DNA from: Magicicada septendecula
Taxonomy: Eukaryota > Arthropoda > Insecta > Hemiptera > Cicadidae
Assembly (NCBI GenBank): GCA_034769895.1
Contig: CM068373.1
Location: 24,104,620-24,168,619 of the forward strand
Reading direction: 5' to 3'
Length of the DNA stretch: 64,000 bases
Shown: positions 1-12,800 of the stretch, piece after piece
Numbering within the stretch: position 1 is the first letter of the stretch
How the letters are laid out: every line of letters begins with the position of its first letter
The notes under the pieces: model-generated
Seen by the model: only the letters and a program-made list of their open reading frames with translations
The model's database searches: none
What the model was told of the DNA's origin: nothing
Made by a program: the position numbers and the translations under genes

Positions 1-545
1 TTGTGTTTTATGTTTGTATATTTGTAAATTTTCCCAAATGTTCATTATGGTGCCTTTGTGTGGTATATGTTTTATTAGTGTCACATTGGTTATGTCTGGG
101 AATTCATGTCCTGTGTTTATTGGATGTGTGGCTAACTTGGATTTATATATTTCTAGTTTTTTGTATGCGTTTAGGTGTTCAAAATAACGTTTTTTCAGCT
201 GTTTTTTGTTCGTCCTTTGTAAAATTTATTGCAATCTTGGCATACAATTTTGTATATACCGTTAGTTGTTGCATTATCTTTGTTGTGTGAGTTATTTAGT
301 TTTTGTAATTTATTTTTATTAGTTTTGTATGCTATTTTTATATCTGTTTTTTAAATAGTTTTGTTAGTTTTGTCATTTTATTATTTATGTATGTGAACGT
401 GGCCCATTTTTTGTTGTTGCTATTATTTATGTGTTGTTCATTTTGACTAATTCTTAATTGTTAAGTTTTTATTTTATATTTAATTTTATTTTCTATTTTG
501 TTTACAGTATTTTTATTGTATCCATTTTCATAACCGATTTGGTAT
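1..545 (-). mobile_element. Penelope-like element fragment, GIY-YIG region
   Basis: Read on the minus strand, positions about 297 down to 190 encode a peptide ending in GIYKIVCQDCNKFYKGRTKNS, the start of a GIY-YIG endonuclease domain of the Penelope-like type. It continues, after a break in frame, into an H-rich stretch with EHLNAYKKLEIYKSKLATH, typical of the same domain. PLEs encode a reverse transcriptase followed by this endonuclease. The RT part is not visible, because the minus-strand upstream side is cut by the Gypsy-A insertion at 561 and the other side runs off the window. The frame is interrupted, so this is a dead fragment. The open plus-strand frame at 3-290 is its shadow. Confidence 0.7.
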
Positions 546-560
546 ATTATATATATATAT

Positions 561-3447
561 TGTAACGTCACAGAACGTTTCATAAAGGAAATTATTTGCA
601 TAGTAATTTATCATAAGAGGAAGGTGAGGTGAACAGTATCGAACCCAAGTAATCCGAAAAATTTTGTAATATTGTCTAATAATTAATATCATTAACATGA
701 AAATACGACAAGACTATGACTAAGACTCAAACCCCATATATATTATTTAAGTGAAGAACAGTGTAAAACCAATAATATACTATAATAGAGACAGATAATA
801 TCAGAAACAACCAAAATGAGGTCATTACTTATTAAGATATGTAACTCTGAATAGGGTATAAAAAAACTATTTATTGTGAATTAATGGACAAGATCCATTA
901 TTATACTTTGTAATGTAAATAAAATTAATGTATTAAATGATTTGAATACATTATTAGAAAGGATCTAAGTTAAAATAAAAAAATATATAAATGTTATGAC
1001 AAAAAAAAATATATGTTTAGGAGCTGAGTCCAATCACTCAGATTTTATGTGAAAATTAATTATTATAGAATTGAGATAAAAACTATACGCAATGGTCAAG
1101 TAGACAAAGATGAACAAATTATCTTAATTAAAGAAAGCTGTAAAGTTGTTAAAAATCAGTTAAAATAGCCAAAAACCGTAGTAACTGAAAACATCTAGTA
1201 GACCTATAATATTGTAATATTTATGAATTTAATGTTGACAAAATGCAACCAAATTGTATTATAAAGTTGAAATACAATATAATGTGACTATACTAATATA
1301 TTTAACTAACTTAAACACTTTAATAGTCGAGTTAGGAAACTATTTACCTATACCATATCTGGCTAAGGCCAAGGAACAATCACAAAAAACAGTCATATTT
1401 GACAAAATAATTGCAAAGTATTAGCAAAAATAAAGGAAAAAGGTACAATCCTATAGTATACTATAGAAACAAACATACTCAGTTGAAAACAAGCTTAATT
1501 CTTAAAGAATTTGAATTATGAGAGTGAAATTTGTCACAACAAGGAAATGAATCACTTATGCAAACCAATATGATGCTAAGTAATCTTACAATAAAAATAA
1601 TATGTATCAGGATAAACCAGGTATCACAAAAGATAGACAATATAATAAACTCTCAGTGAATACTCGAAAAATCCCACATATAATAAGGAAAAAAGACAAA
1701 TTATTGTAAAGAAACAGTGACAATAACATAGGCCATATGCAAGGACCATGTAAAACTAAATTTATTTATATGTGTTAAATTTCGTTTATTTTGTTATAAA
1801 AAGATGATTATATTATGCATTAATGTTGTAGAAGGAACCAAACAACTTCCCGACAATTTTATAATTAGAAAATTGAAATTTTATGGAAACATTCCAAGGT
1901 AAGAGTTGTATTTTACGTTATTTTATTAGAGTTAATTTGTTCAAAACCAATCGTAATTAGTATCATTAGATTCAGTTGAAAGCAGAGAATCCAAAAATAG
2001 TAATGGCATGCAGATTGTAAGTAGTTATGTAAAATTGTTTGACAAATACCGGAATAATTTTAGTAATATGCTTAGTGTGAAGAATAAGAAATTTTTGTTC
2101 TAAAGCTTCTACGGAAGTCAAATTTGTTCCATGATGTTCCATTTGATTATTCTCGAACGTTCTAGAAGGAATTTTTACACAAATACACCGGAAGTTCATG
2201 TCAAAAAGTTAAACAATGAGCTTTACAGAGTATAAAAGGAAGACGAAATTCGACCAAAAAACACTTTATGCTTTGAATCCAGAAGAGACACATCACCCAC
2301 GAAACTGATCATCACATCCGAGGCGAAACCGAAGAAGGAGAAGTCGACACGAGAACACAGAAAGGCTTTTCCCGTACATGACAAAAGACTGACTTAACCT
2401 CTACAAGAGTATACGCCAACGTGTTGTTGAAATAGAGCAGCAACACGACATATTTAATAAAACGCACGCAGCCAGAATATCAGCGGCCCTGGAAAGGACC
2501 AAAATTTTAATAGAGAATCAATTCTGCTGGTATTCGCTAAGATAAACTGACTTTGACAAAAATCCCCATAACGTTACGTACACAAGCCTATTCTCAACTG
2601 TGAGAAGAGAACCAGCGCTGTGGTGGCTAATCGAGAAACCACACGGACAGCTGATTGTCGCCGGCAGTATTCAAAGCGTAAATTCACTGCGAAACTTTTT
2701 TCCAATAGTGCGGAGTTTTAAAAAACCGTATATTTACTTTCAAATAATTATCAGTGCACAAGGAACGTCAACACGAAGAGGCGAGATTGAAAACGTCCCC
2801 AAGAGAAGTGTCCAGTGCAAGAAATAATTACCCATCGGAACGTGAGTTGTTCAAAGTTAAAGTCAATTTTACCTGGTATTATTTGTCACACAGTTGTACT
2901 ACACATGTCACACACCTTCAAATCACTTATCTTTTGTAAAGCATCTTATTGATCTGTCTTGGTAGTTCAAAGGAGTCACGTCCTGAGTATAAAGATTTTT
3001 CATACACTAAACTCATGCTTTTCAACTGAGTAAAAAATTATTTGTTAGCCGATACTTGATTGGAGAAAAAACTTGTCAATAATAATTTTTTGTAACTCTG
3101 CAATTTTATTTAATACGAGTGTTAGTCCTTCAGACGATTTTTAAGATTCATTAAAACGTACGTTATTTTTTCAAATTCAAACTGTCTTGTTCACATTTTT
3201 TCATAGAATTAAACTAACTGCTAAGAAATCAAAATTTAATTTTAATAATAATTTCTTGGAACAAAAAATTCCAAGTGGCGCCCACATACACATAGTAGCT
3301 TAAGTTGTTTTGCAGGACGACATCATCGCAGAGGAACCAGTCATCAGTAAGTATTGAAAGTGCGCGGAGTGTAACGCCCGACATAATTTATAACAACACG
3401 AACAATACACACACGTACACACGTACGATCCCTATCTGTTTATTATA
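561..3447 (+). repeat. Gypsy-A left LTR (about 2.9 kb)
   Basis: Left terminal repeat, matched by 6972-8685 plus 16247-16750. It begins with TG and ends TTATTATA just before a primer-site-like TGG at 3451. A TATA box (TATAAAAG) lies at 2231-2238, repeated at 8642-8649, so transcription probably starts near 2260 and U3 is about 1.7 kb. An LTR this long is unusual for Ty3/Gypsy, where several hundred bases is common. A second primer-site-like TGGCGCCCA lies inside the LTR at 3276. Confidence 0.85.
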
Positions 3448-3471
3448 AATTGGCAGCCCAACTAGTGAGGC
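3448..3471 (+). other. Gypsy-A primer-binding-site candidate
   Basis: Immediately after the LTR end, TGGCAGCCCAAC at 3451 resembles the lysine-tRNA type primer site TGGCGCCCAAC seen at the same place in Gypsy-B, with one additional base. The gag start follows 10 to 20 bases later. The tRNA assignment is inferred from this similarity only. Confidence 0.5.
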
Positions 3472-5667
3472 TTGAAAGGAAAGGAACAAGCCCGGCAACT
3501 ACCAACAAATCAAGATTCCGCTACCAAAGGGAAAAAAGGTGAAGAAAAATGTAGAACCCGAATTAAGTGTGGAAGACGGAGAGGCTGTCCAAGTCGAGGA
3601 AACAGAATTAGAACCGCCACACTAGAAATTGAAAGACCAATAAAAATGGGAGATGAATCAGAGGAACAAACGGGAGAAGAACCCATACAAATGGTAGACC
3701 AAACAGAGAAACCCGAACCAGAGAAAATAACAGGGAGCATCGACATGAATGCAATAATGGTGATGCTCCAACGAATGGAAGAAGAAAATAATAATAAAAA
3801 TAGACAGGAAGATAGGGCGGAAATAAAAGGAAGTAAGGAGGAAATGAAAGGAAGTATAGAATCCCTGAGAAGAGACAGACAGGAAGATAAGGAGGAATTA
3901 GACAAAAAAATAGAATCTTTAAGGGAATATATAACCGATAAAATAAATGACAATGGGAAAAAGCTGGAGCTATTTCAGGAGGAAAATAAAAAATGTATAG
4001 AGTCCCTGAAAAAGAAAATTAGCACAAATTACGAAACAGTAAACAAAAAGATCGAGGATAGTAAAATCGACAGTGACAGGAAGGTCGAGACAATGGAGAA
4101 ACAGTTAGAAAAGTTGCAGGAAGGAAATAATACCCGTTTTGAAAATATAGAGGAGCGAACCGTAGAGAACGAACAAGATGTTAGAACTCTCGAAAACAAG
4201 GTAAGGCAAAACCAAGACGAACTCATGCAGGAGGTGGGAGAAGTCCGGAAAGACGTTAGCGAGAGAATACAGAGAACGTATGACATAGCTAACAGGCTGG
4301 ACGAGCAAATAAAAACTAATAGAAATAACATACAGGAAATAGATCAGAGAGAGAAAAACCTGCAGGAAAGATTAGAAGCGCTGAGGGACACACCTATATT
4401 GAATACCCATACGTGTCATAGCGAGAACAGGGAGGTAATCAACTTCCAAAACTATCGTCGGAACCCGATGGAATTCTTAGAGAGGATGGAAGAGTTCATT
4501 GTAAGAAATAGAGAAACAAGGTGGGATAGAATAAGGGAAATGTTAGACGAAACGTTCCGAAACACGAGGGATAATTGGGGGATAGCGGTACGACCCGAAA
4601 TCACAAACTTAGTCGAATTTAAACGCCAATTAAAAGAGAAGTATTGGTCGGAAACAGCGCAAAACAAAGTACGAATGGACATATTCTACGGGAAATACGA
4701 CGCGTCCAATGGACAATCCCCAACGTCTTATTTCCTGGTAAAGATATGTTTGGCACGAAAGTTGATACCGCCAATCCCGGAAGAATGTTTGGTGAGACAG
4801 TTAGCTGGACATTATGGCTACGGTATTAAAGATGCCCAATTATACCAACAGCTCAGTAAAATAACCGATTTAGCTAAGTTATTAGAAAACTGTGAGTCTG
4901 CTGGAAGGTTCCAGGACTACCAACCCCCCAGTCGTAAAGTAGACTATAATAACAGTAATAACGGACCAAACCGGAATGGAGGTGGAAATGGTAATAACTT
5001 TAACCCGAATAGCCAGAACAATAGCACCCCACCAAATAGCCGAAATAATAACAATCAAGGTCCAAATAACCGTAACTATCCGGGACCAAACCGAAATAAT
5101 TACCCCGAAAATAATTACAGTAGGAACAATAATCAAGGAAATAGTTATCGCGGCAATAACTATAGGGGGAATAATTACAGTCAGCGAAATAATTATCGAA
5201 ACGGAGGTAATCAAGGAGGAGGTGATAGGAGGAATCAGGAGTATAGACCCCAGGTAAACTATATGATGACCGATAGTCAACGACCATATCCACCCAATTT
5301 ACCGAGCTACATGTATTACACACAGCAGACGCAAGGTAACCAGAGTAATACCTCAAATAACCGCCATACGTTTTCAGAGGGTAGGAGTAACGGACCACCC
5401 AGGGATGAAAATAACCACCAACAGGAGCCAAACACTAACCAAAGTGATAATGAAAATGAGAATTTGGTAACGGTCCATGAAAATCCGGGTTTTTCATTAC
5501 AGCGTAATCAAGCGAGTAACGACGAAGGACCCCGGATAGCTCGGGTAAACCATGTCTTGGCAGAAGCCAGCCAAGAACCTAATAATGACCCCAGCAAGGA
5601 AAATAATCTAGAGGATGAATTCCGCTATGCCGAAAAGATATGGCCCGAACATGTGGTGAGATGGTAA
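3472..5667 (+). CDS. gag: Gag of Gypsy-A, 731 residues, coiled coil plus capsid-like core plus Asn-rich tail
   Basis: One uninterrupted frame starts right after the primer site. Residues about 95-310 are highly charged with E/K/N/R heptad character (predicted coiled coil). Residues about 320-480 match the capsid-like retrotransposon gag core: NPMEFLERMEEFI, then a W-rich helix (TRDNWGIAV), FKRQLKEKYW and PEECLVRQLAGHYGYG. The same blocks occur in Gypsy-B gag. Residues about 490-600 are an Asn/Gly/Arg-rich low-complexity tail. I see no CCHC zinc knuckle, so nucleic-acid binding may rest on the basic N/R/G tail. The role is assembly of cytoplasmic virus-like particles around element RNA. Because the element lacks pol, this gag would have to act with enzymes from a relative, if it acts at all. 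Confidence 0.8.
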   Translation: MKGKEQARQLPTNQDSATKGKKGEEKCRTRIKCGRRRGCPSRGNRIRTATLEIERPIKMGDESEEQTGEEPIQMVDQTEKPEPEKITGSIDMNAIMVMLQRMEEENNNKNRQEDRAEIKGSKEEMKGSIESLRRDRQEDKEELDKKIESLREYITDKINDNGKKLELFQEENKKCIESLKKKISTNYETVNKKIEDSKIDSDRKVETMEKQLEKLQEGNNTRFENIEERTVENEQDVRTLENKVRQNQDELMQEVGEVRKDVSERIQRTYDIANRLDEQIKTNRNNIQEIDQREKNLQERLEALRDTPILNTHTCHSENREVINFQNYRRNPMEFLERMEEFIVRNRETRWDRIREMLDETFRNTRDNWGIAVRPEITNLVEFKRQLKEKYWSETAQNKVRMDIFYGKYDASNGQSPTSYFLVKICLARKLIPPIPEECLVRQLAGHYGYGIKDAQLYQQLSKITDLAKLLENCESAGRFQDYQPPSRKVDYNNSNNGPNRNGGGNGNNFNPNSQNNSTPPNSRNNNNQGPNNRNYPGPNRNNYPENNYSRNNNQGNSYRGNNYRGNNYSQRNNYRNGGNQGGGDRRNQEYRPQVNYMMTDSQRPYPPNLPSYMYYTQQTQGNQSNTSNNRHTFSEGRSNGPPRDENNHQQEPNTNQSDNENENLVTVHENPGFSLQRNQASNDEGPRIARVNHVLAEASQEPNNDPSKENNLEDEFRYAEKIWPEHVVRW

Positions 5668-6971
5668 TGCCATGGATTAATAATTATCCAGAATAAATGT
5701 CACAGATCAGACATTTGAAGGAGTAGAGGAGCCAAACACCGAAAAGTCGGACATTGAAAAGAGAGGGATCTAACAAGGAATGGGAATGATAAAGATAATA
5801 ATATAAGGAGCACACAACCAAAAAGAGTTGAGATGATAAAAATAATTAACCAAATTGACAATGTATAAACCCAATATACTATCAGACAAAAAGTATAAAA
5901 AATATGGTCCAATATATAGTAATAGCGCATAAACTTTTGTATAATAATATGTCGGTCCATATGTCATTACGAAAGACAATGAAAACAATACATACGAGGT
6001 AACAGACACTCTTAGTAACAAAGTAAAGGGTACTTATAACCAAGCATCATTGAGAAGGTACCATGAATAAAAACAAGTCAACGTATATTTACCAACTTAT
6101 CCGTACTTAGAAAAGGAGAGGAAGGATTATTAATAAAATATAAAATTACGAGAAGGACAACTTCCACCAAAGGCAAAAATATATATGTAAGATATAGATT
6201 TATTTCCAATAGCCATGTCAACGTAAATTTACCAACTTACCCGTACTTAGAGAAGGAGAAAAAGGAAGGAAGGAAAGGACATAATTAATTAAATGAATTA
6301 TTGAACAATCAAATAACAATTGATATTACTAAGGGGGAGAAAAGGAGGAGAAATACTGTCATATAATTGATACTAAAAGGAAACGATAAATGAAGAAAAA
6401 AAAAGGAAACTGTGTGTTATATAAGGAGGTAATGATGAATCTATAAATATAGCTAAAAGATAATTTTACCTGCGGAGAACAGTATATTAATATAATTGAG
6501 AAATAATCAGAAGAGTTAAGAAAGGGAATTTATGTGTAGGAGCCTATGATCTTTGAATATTATATTTTTTTATTATTGTTATTTGTTGCGAAAGTGCAAT
6601 TATTATTTTCTGGACAGAGATGTGTTGCCTCTGATTTCAGTAATTATAGTTAGGGAAGGGCGGAGAATGTATGCCATAGCGAGCCACTCTGACTTCCAAC
6701 CCGCTATAAAAGTTAGAGAATTGTTAGGGAGTTATATCAAAGATTAAATAATTAACATCAAGGTAAAAAGGAAAGGAAAAGGAGATACGACAAAGAACGA
6801 AACATGAATAATGAGATGGATTAATATATTAAAGGAGTAGTACAGGAATTTAATTATAAGATAAAAGAATGTAATATAAAGAAGCTAATAAAAGGTTAAT
6901 ATAGAAATGATAAATTCATCAAAACTGAAGAAATGTTTTCCCCAAATTATCAATTTTAACGGAGAGGCATA
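5668..6971 (+). other. Gypsy-A internal region without pol
   Basis: About 1.3 kb of AT-rich, purine-rich sequence between gag and the right LTR. No RT, RNase H or integrase motifs are visible in any frame. Near 5985-6070 a short stretch resembles the extreme C terminus of Gypsy-B pol, so the polymerase has been lost rather than never present. Several GGAGAAAAGG-like purine runs and a purine-rich GGAGAGG just before 6972 could include the polypurine tract. The open frame at 6553-6747 is not recognised. Confidence 0.6.
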
Positions 6972-8685
6972 TGTAACGTCACAGAACGTTCCATAAAGGA
7001 AATTATTTGCATAGTAATTTATCATAAGAGGAAGGTGAGGTGAACAGTATCGAACCCAAGTAATCCGAAAAATTTTGTAATATTGTCTAATAATTAATAT
7101 CATTAACATGAAAATACGACAAGACTATGACTAAGACTCAAACCCCATATATATTATTTAAGTGAAGAACAGTGTAAAACCAATAATATACTATAATAGA
7201 GACAGATAATATCAGAAACAACCAAAATGAGGTCATTACTTATTAAGATATGTAACTCTGAATAGGGTATAAAAAACTATTTATTGTGAATTAATGGACA
7301 AGATCCATTATTATACTTTGTAATGTAAATAAAATAAATGTATTAAATGATTTGAATACATTATTAGAAAGGATCTAAGTTAAAATAAAAAAATATATAA
7401 ATGTTATGACAAAAAAAAATATATGTTTAGGAGCTGAGTCCAATCACTCAGATTTTATGTGAAAATTAATTATTATAGAATTGAGATAAAAACTATATGC
7501 AATGGTCAAGTAGACAAAGATGAACAAATTATCTTAATTAAAGAAAGCTGTAAAGTGGTTAAAAATCAGTTAAAATAGCCAAAAACCGTAGTAACTGAAA
7601 ACATCTAGTAGACCTATAATATTGTAATATTTATGAATTTAATGTTGACAAAATGCAACCAAATTGTATTATAAAGTTGAAATACAATATAATGTGACTA
7701 TACTAATATATTTAACTAACTTAAACACTTTAATAGTCGAGTTAGGAAACTATTTACCTATACCATATCTGGCTAAGGCCAAGGAACAATCACAAAAAAC
7801 AGTCATATTTGACAAAATAATTGCAAAATATTAGCAAAAATAAAGGAAAAAGGTACAATCCTATAGTATACTATAGAAACAAACATACTCAGTTGAAAAC
7901 AAGCTTAATTCTTAAAGAATTTGAATTATGAGAGTGAAATTTGTCACAACAAGGAAATGAATCACTTATGCAAACCAATATGATGCTAAGTAATCTTACA
8001 ATAAAAATAATATGTATCAGGATAAACCAGGTATCACAAAAGATAGACAATATAATAAACTCTCAGTGAATACTCGAAAAATCCCACATATAATAAGGAA
8101 AAAAGACAAATTATTGTAAAGAAACAGTGACAATAACATAGGCCATATGCAAGGACCATGTAAAACTAAATTTATTTATATGTGTTAAATTTCGTTTATT
8201 TTGTTATAAAAAGATGATTATATTATGCATTAATGTTGTAGAAGGAACCAAACAACTTCCCGACAATTTTATAATTAGAAAATTGAAATTTTATGGAAAC
8301 ATTCCAAGGTAAGAGTTGTATTTTATGTTATTTTATTAGAGTTAATTTGTTCAAAACCAATCGTAATTAGTATCATTAGATTCAGTTGAAAGCAGAGAAT
8401 CCAAAAATAGTAATGGCATGCAGATTGTAAGTAGTTATGTAAAATTGTTTGACAAATACCAGAATAATTTTAGTAATATCCTTAGTGTGAAGAATATGAA
8501 ATTTTTGTTCTAAAGCTTCTACGGAAGTCAAATTTGTTCCATGATGTTCCATTTGATTATTCTCGAACGTTCTAGAAGGAATTTTTACACAAATACACCG
8601 GAAGTTCATGTCAAGAAGTTAAAACAATGAGCCTTACAGAGTATAAAAGGAAGACGAAATTCGACCAAAAACACTTTATGCTTTT
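6972..8685 (+). repeat. Gypsy-A right LTR, first part (left of nested BEL)
   Basis: Matches 561-2276 with about 11 substitutions and three one-base length differences over 1.7 kb, counted by eye. The match stops at CTTT, where the BEL element begins. Confidence 0.85.
8681..8685. repeat. BEL target-site duplication, left copy
   Basis: CTTTT here and CTTTG at 16247-16251 flank the BEL LTRs. The uninterrupted LTR copy reads GCTTTGAATCC at the same place (about 2271), so the target was CTTTG and one copy differs by one base. Five-base duplications are usual for BEL/Pao. Confidence 0.75.
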
Positions 8686-9149
8686 TGTTGCGGTTTGGAA
8701 GCTCTTGAATGATCGCGAGTTATTCCAAAGACGCTAAGCAGGAAAGGCTGGATTGCATTAGAATGAAGTGGACTGTATTGCGAATATTGAACATGCGTTT
8801 ATTGACAATTTTAATTATTAGTTATGATCGGCACGTGCGGATGCATTTGGGGCAATAACGCCCGAAAATTAATTTTGAATGAAATCGTGGTCCATTGTAG
8901 ATGGACGCATTTAAATTGAATTAAATAGAATCTTATGAATGCATATTAAAAAATATCCAGAAGCCGCGGCTGGAAGAGAAGTGTTTAACGAGAGATGCGC
9001 TCGGAGCCTTGTTAGAAACTAAACTCAACTTGCCTGTAGCCGGCGGTGAGGACCGGCTGCAGCGTTTGATAAGCGCGTGACGTCATCCGCGCGTGCCGAA
9101 TTGCGGCGGTAACCGCGTACAGCTGATAAACAAGTACAAAGTTTAAACA
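8686..9149 (-). repeat. BEL 3' LTR
   Basis: 464-bp terminal repeat nearly identical to 15782-16246, with TG/CA ends. In element orientation it is preceded by a moderately purine-rich GGCGGGCAGTA, a polypurine-tract candidate at 9150-9160. Confidence 0.92.
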
Positions 9150-9869
9150 TACTGCCCGCCAAAATCGGGACGATTTTGTACATTAAACGTTAACTGGGAA
9201 CAGTATATTACAAACATTATCAATGTATATATATAAACAATACATAGTACACTTAAATGCTTACACATAAAATATGTGGAAAACCAAATTCATTAAGCTA
9301 GCACAAAGCTTAAGTCAAAACAAAACAATTTCTGTGCTAGAAAAGGTACAAAAAATAAAAAATCATGATAAAAACGAGCCTTTACATAACTAAACATGAT
9401 CTCTCTTGAAGCATAACATGTGGATAAGAATTACATACATTTAAACCTTGACAAACGTAAATAACAACCTTAAATTATATAAGAGAAATCATCTTGCTCA
9501 CTGGTTCATATATAGTAATAGAAATAATGGAAACATAATAATGTACACGTACATAATGCCATCATAATGTCCATTAGAAAATACAATACATATGTAGAAC
9601 AATTGACACTATAAGTAACACTTGTAGTTCTCAGAATTTGAATTATATAAACATATTGACAATGCACAACATCCACAAATAAATAATAGTGCATATGAAA
9701 CACAGTCACTGTTGCAGTAATAGCTAGCGGCACGTAAACAATATTACAATGTTTATGATACAATTGGCTTGTATGCTCGCCCGGGGAATGCCCTGGGCGT
9801 GGTCCATGCAATGTGACACGCACACACTCACACACACACGCACACACACCTCGTATGGCACGCATACGA
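9150..9869 (-). other. BEL 3' untranslated region
   Basis: About 0.7 kb between the integrase end and the 3' LTR. It is AT-rich with a short CA repeat at about 9815-9850. No further coding domain and no envelope-like frame is seen. Confidence 0.6.
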
Positions 9870-12800
9870 TTAGCTTGTTGCCACCGGAAGGGGGCATAAT
9901 TTGTGGATGGGTCGGCGTAAGATACCTAGCGCGGTGCGAACTTCTGCGACGCGTACTAAGGAATCTTGACCCGGAAAAACATTGGTAATTACCCCACGCT
10001 TCCATTCTAGAGGGGGGGAATTGTCATCCAAAATGAGGACAAGCTGTCCGACATTCAAATTCCTTAACGGGGTGCGCCATTTATTGCGCTGCTGCAGCTG
10101 GTGCAGATAATCCCTAGACCACCGTTTCCAGATGGTCTGCGTAAATTTTTGGAGCAGAAGCCATCTGCCCAAATGACTATTATTGCTTTGGGTATAGTCG
10201 GGTTCCGGTAGTGCCGTCAGTGGAGCACCGACCAAAAAATGAGCAGGTGTTAAGGGTTCAGGGTCTCTAGCATCGTCGGACACCGCGCATAACGGGCGTG
10301 AATTAAGGCAAGCCTCAATTTGAGAAAGAAGAGTAGAATATTCCTCAAAATTCAAGATCGTACCGCCTATTACGCGACGTAAATGAAATTTAACACTCCT
10401 TACACCACTTTCCCACAAACCACCGAAATGAAGGGCTGAAGGGGGGATAAAGGACCATTTGATACCGTGGAGACCGCAAAACTCCAGAGAAGATTGCTCA
10501 ACTTCCTTGGAGGTTAGAAATTTGTACCAGTCATGCAAAGTGTGGTTGGCACGACGAAAATTCGTGCCATTATCCGAAAATATCTGCGCGGGAATACCTT
10601 TGCGCGAGACGAACCTTTTTAAAGCCGCTATAAAGGCGTTGGAAGTGAGATCCGACACCAATTCTAAATGGATGGCCCTAGTACACATGCATATACTAGC
10701 GCGATGTATGCCTTGGTCGTGGAGTTAGAGCGCTGCCCGCCATGGCGTAAAAGTACAGGACCGGCGTAGTCCACGGCCGACTGTGAGAATGGCCTAGAAG
10801 GCGTAACTCTTGAAGGGGGTAACTGACCTAGTAGTTGATTCGCGCCTTTAGCCCGGAAACGAAAACAAGTGACACACTTATGTATCGCTGAGCGGATATA
10901 GGATTTGTCGTGTATGATCCAATACTTTCGCCTAAGCGAAGCTTGATTTGATTGCACTCCAGCGTGCAACAAACGGATGTGTTCGTGTTCAATTATTAAT
11001 CTCGTGAGATGAGAGTGCGGGTGCAAAATTATTTGGTGTTTACTCTCATAGCTAAGTGGGGAGAATTGCAAGCGGCCTCCCACTCTTAAAATGCCCGATT
11101 CATCCAGGAATGGTTGAGAGCAAGAATTTTACTACTGCGAGGAAGGCACCGGCGTGCCTCAAGTTCCATAACTTCTATGCCGAAATGCAACTGCTGAGAT
11201 TGCCGGACAAAAATCAAGAGCGTGTCTGACAATTCCTGAGACGACAAAAAGGACGTGTCTCTATCAACAGCCGCGAGCCTAGAATTGCGAAAAAATCGAC
11301 GGCAATATGCGAAGACGCGAATAAGCCTCGTAAGTGATGAATAATTTTCAACATAACTATGTGTTGAGGATGCGACAATTAGTGAGGTTTGAACCTGCTT
11401 GCGACGTTCCTCCTCAAGGTCGGGAAAAGTACAGGGAGTATTAATGTCGAACGCGCTGACCGGCCATGAAGCTGACTCAAGCGCTAACCAGGAGGGACCA
11501 TGCCACCATTGAGTATGACAGTGCAAGCTACGAGGGAGGCAACCGCGCGATAAGATGTCGGCAGGGTTGTCATTTGATACTACATGACGCCAAATTCCCC
11601 TGCTGCTAACAAGACGCTGTATTTCCGCGACACGGTTGGCCACAAATACCTTCCAACGGGAAGATTGCTGATGTATCCAGAACAACGCTATCATGGAGTC
11701 CGAATAAAGATATATTCCGTCAACATTGTAATTGATGGCGTTTAAAACTTTGGACGTTAATTGTGCCAACAATAAACAAGCACAAAGCTCAAGTCGTGGT
11801 AGCGTTATCTGTTTCAGCGGAGCGACCCTAGATTTAGCACACAACAAGTTTGATGATATGGCGCCGTTCGAATAGACCGCCCGCACATAAATGCAACACG
11901 CGTAACCTTTAGCCGAAGCGTCGGCGAATCCGTGCAGCTGTAATGAACTAATTGGGTAATTGTTCGAACTCTTAACCGACCTCGTAATCTCAAAATGAGT
12001 GTCGGAGACTAATTGAGCGTATAATTCCAACCATTGATTGGCTAATGACCCAGATAGGGGTGCGTCCCAATCTGTGTCCGCCAACCACAACTGTTGCACG
12101 AAATGCTTGCAGTAAAATGTGATGGGAGCGATCAAACCTAATGGATCATAGATCCCGGCGATGATCGACAACACGCTTCTCTTGTTGAACACGGTTAAAT
12201 TATTATCACTCCTAACGGTGTATAAAAAGTTATCCCTTTCAACGTTCCATTGGATTCCCAATGTACGCACGTTTTGACCTTTGCTGAAGTCACGGGTTAC
12301 TTGGGCACGAAGGGTCATAATCTTATGGTGGTTGGAGAACCACTTATGCAACGTAAAACCATACCTACTCAACAACTTCACGATCTCGCATTTCATTTCA
12401 GCTAAGCCGTTCGGATCATCCGAACCCGTTATGAGATCGTCTACGTAAAAGTCATTTGCTATGGCCTTAGCAGTTGTAGGGTAGTCGGGATCATTTTCGT
12501 AGGCTATCTGAGCCAGACAACGTGTAGCAAGGAAGGAGGCACTAGCAGTGCCGTATGTAACCGTCCTTAACGCGTAATGTCGCAATTCCTTGTGCGGCGC
12601 ATCACGCCAAACGATGCGTTGCAGGTTTGAATCCTTGGGATTAACAATGATCTGGCGATACATCTTTTCTATGTCCGCAATAAGTACGTATCGGTGGGTA
12701 CGGAACCGAACCATTATCGAAAACAGATCCTGCTGGATCGTAGGACCGACCATTAAAGTATCGTTAAGGGACAAATTATTTGTGGTTTTAGCGGAGGCGT

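Noticed and set aside
1972-2199. 75-residue antisense frame present in both Gypsy-A LTRs (also 8382-8609)
   Set aside because: Persists only because the LTRs are near copies; the few differences mostly change the protein, so there is no sign of selection.
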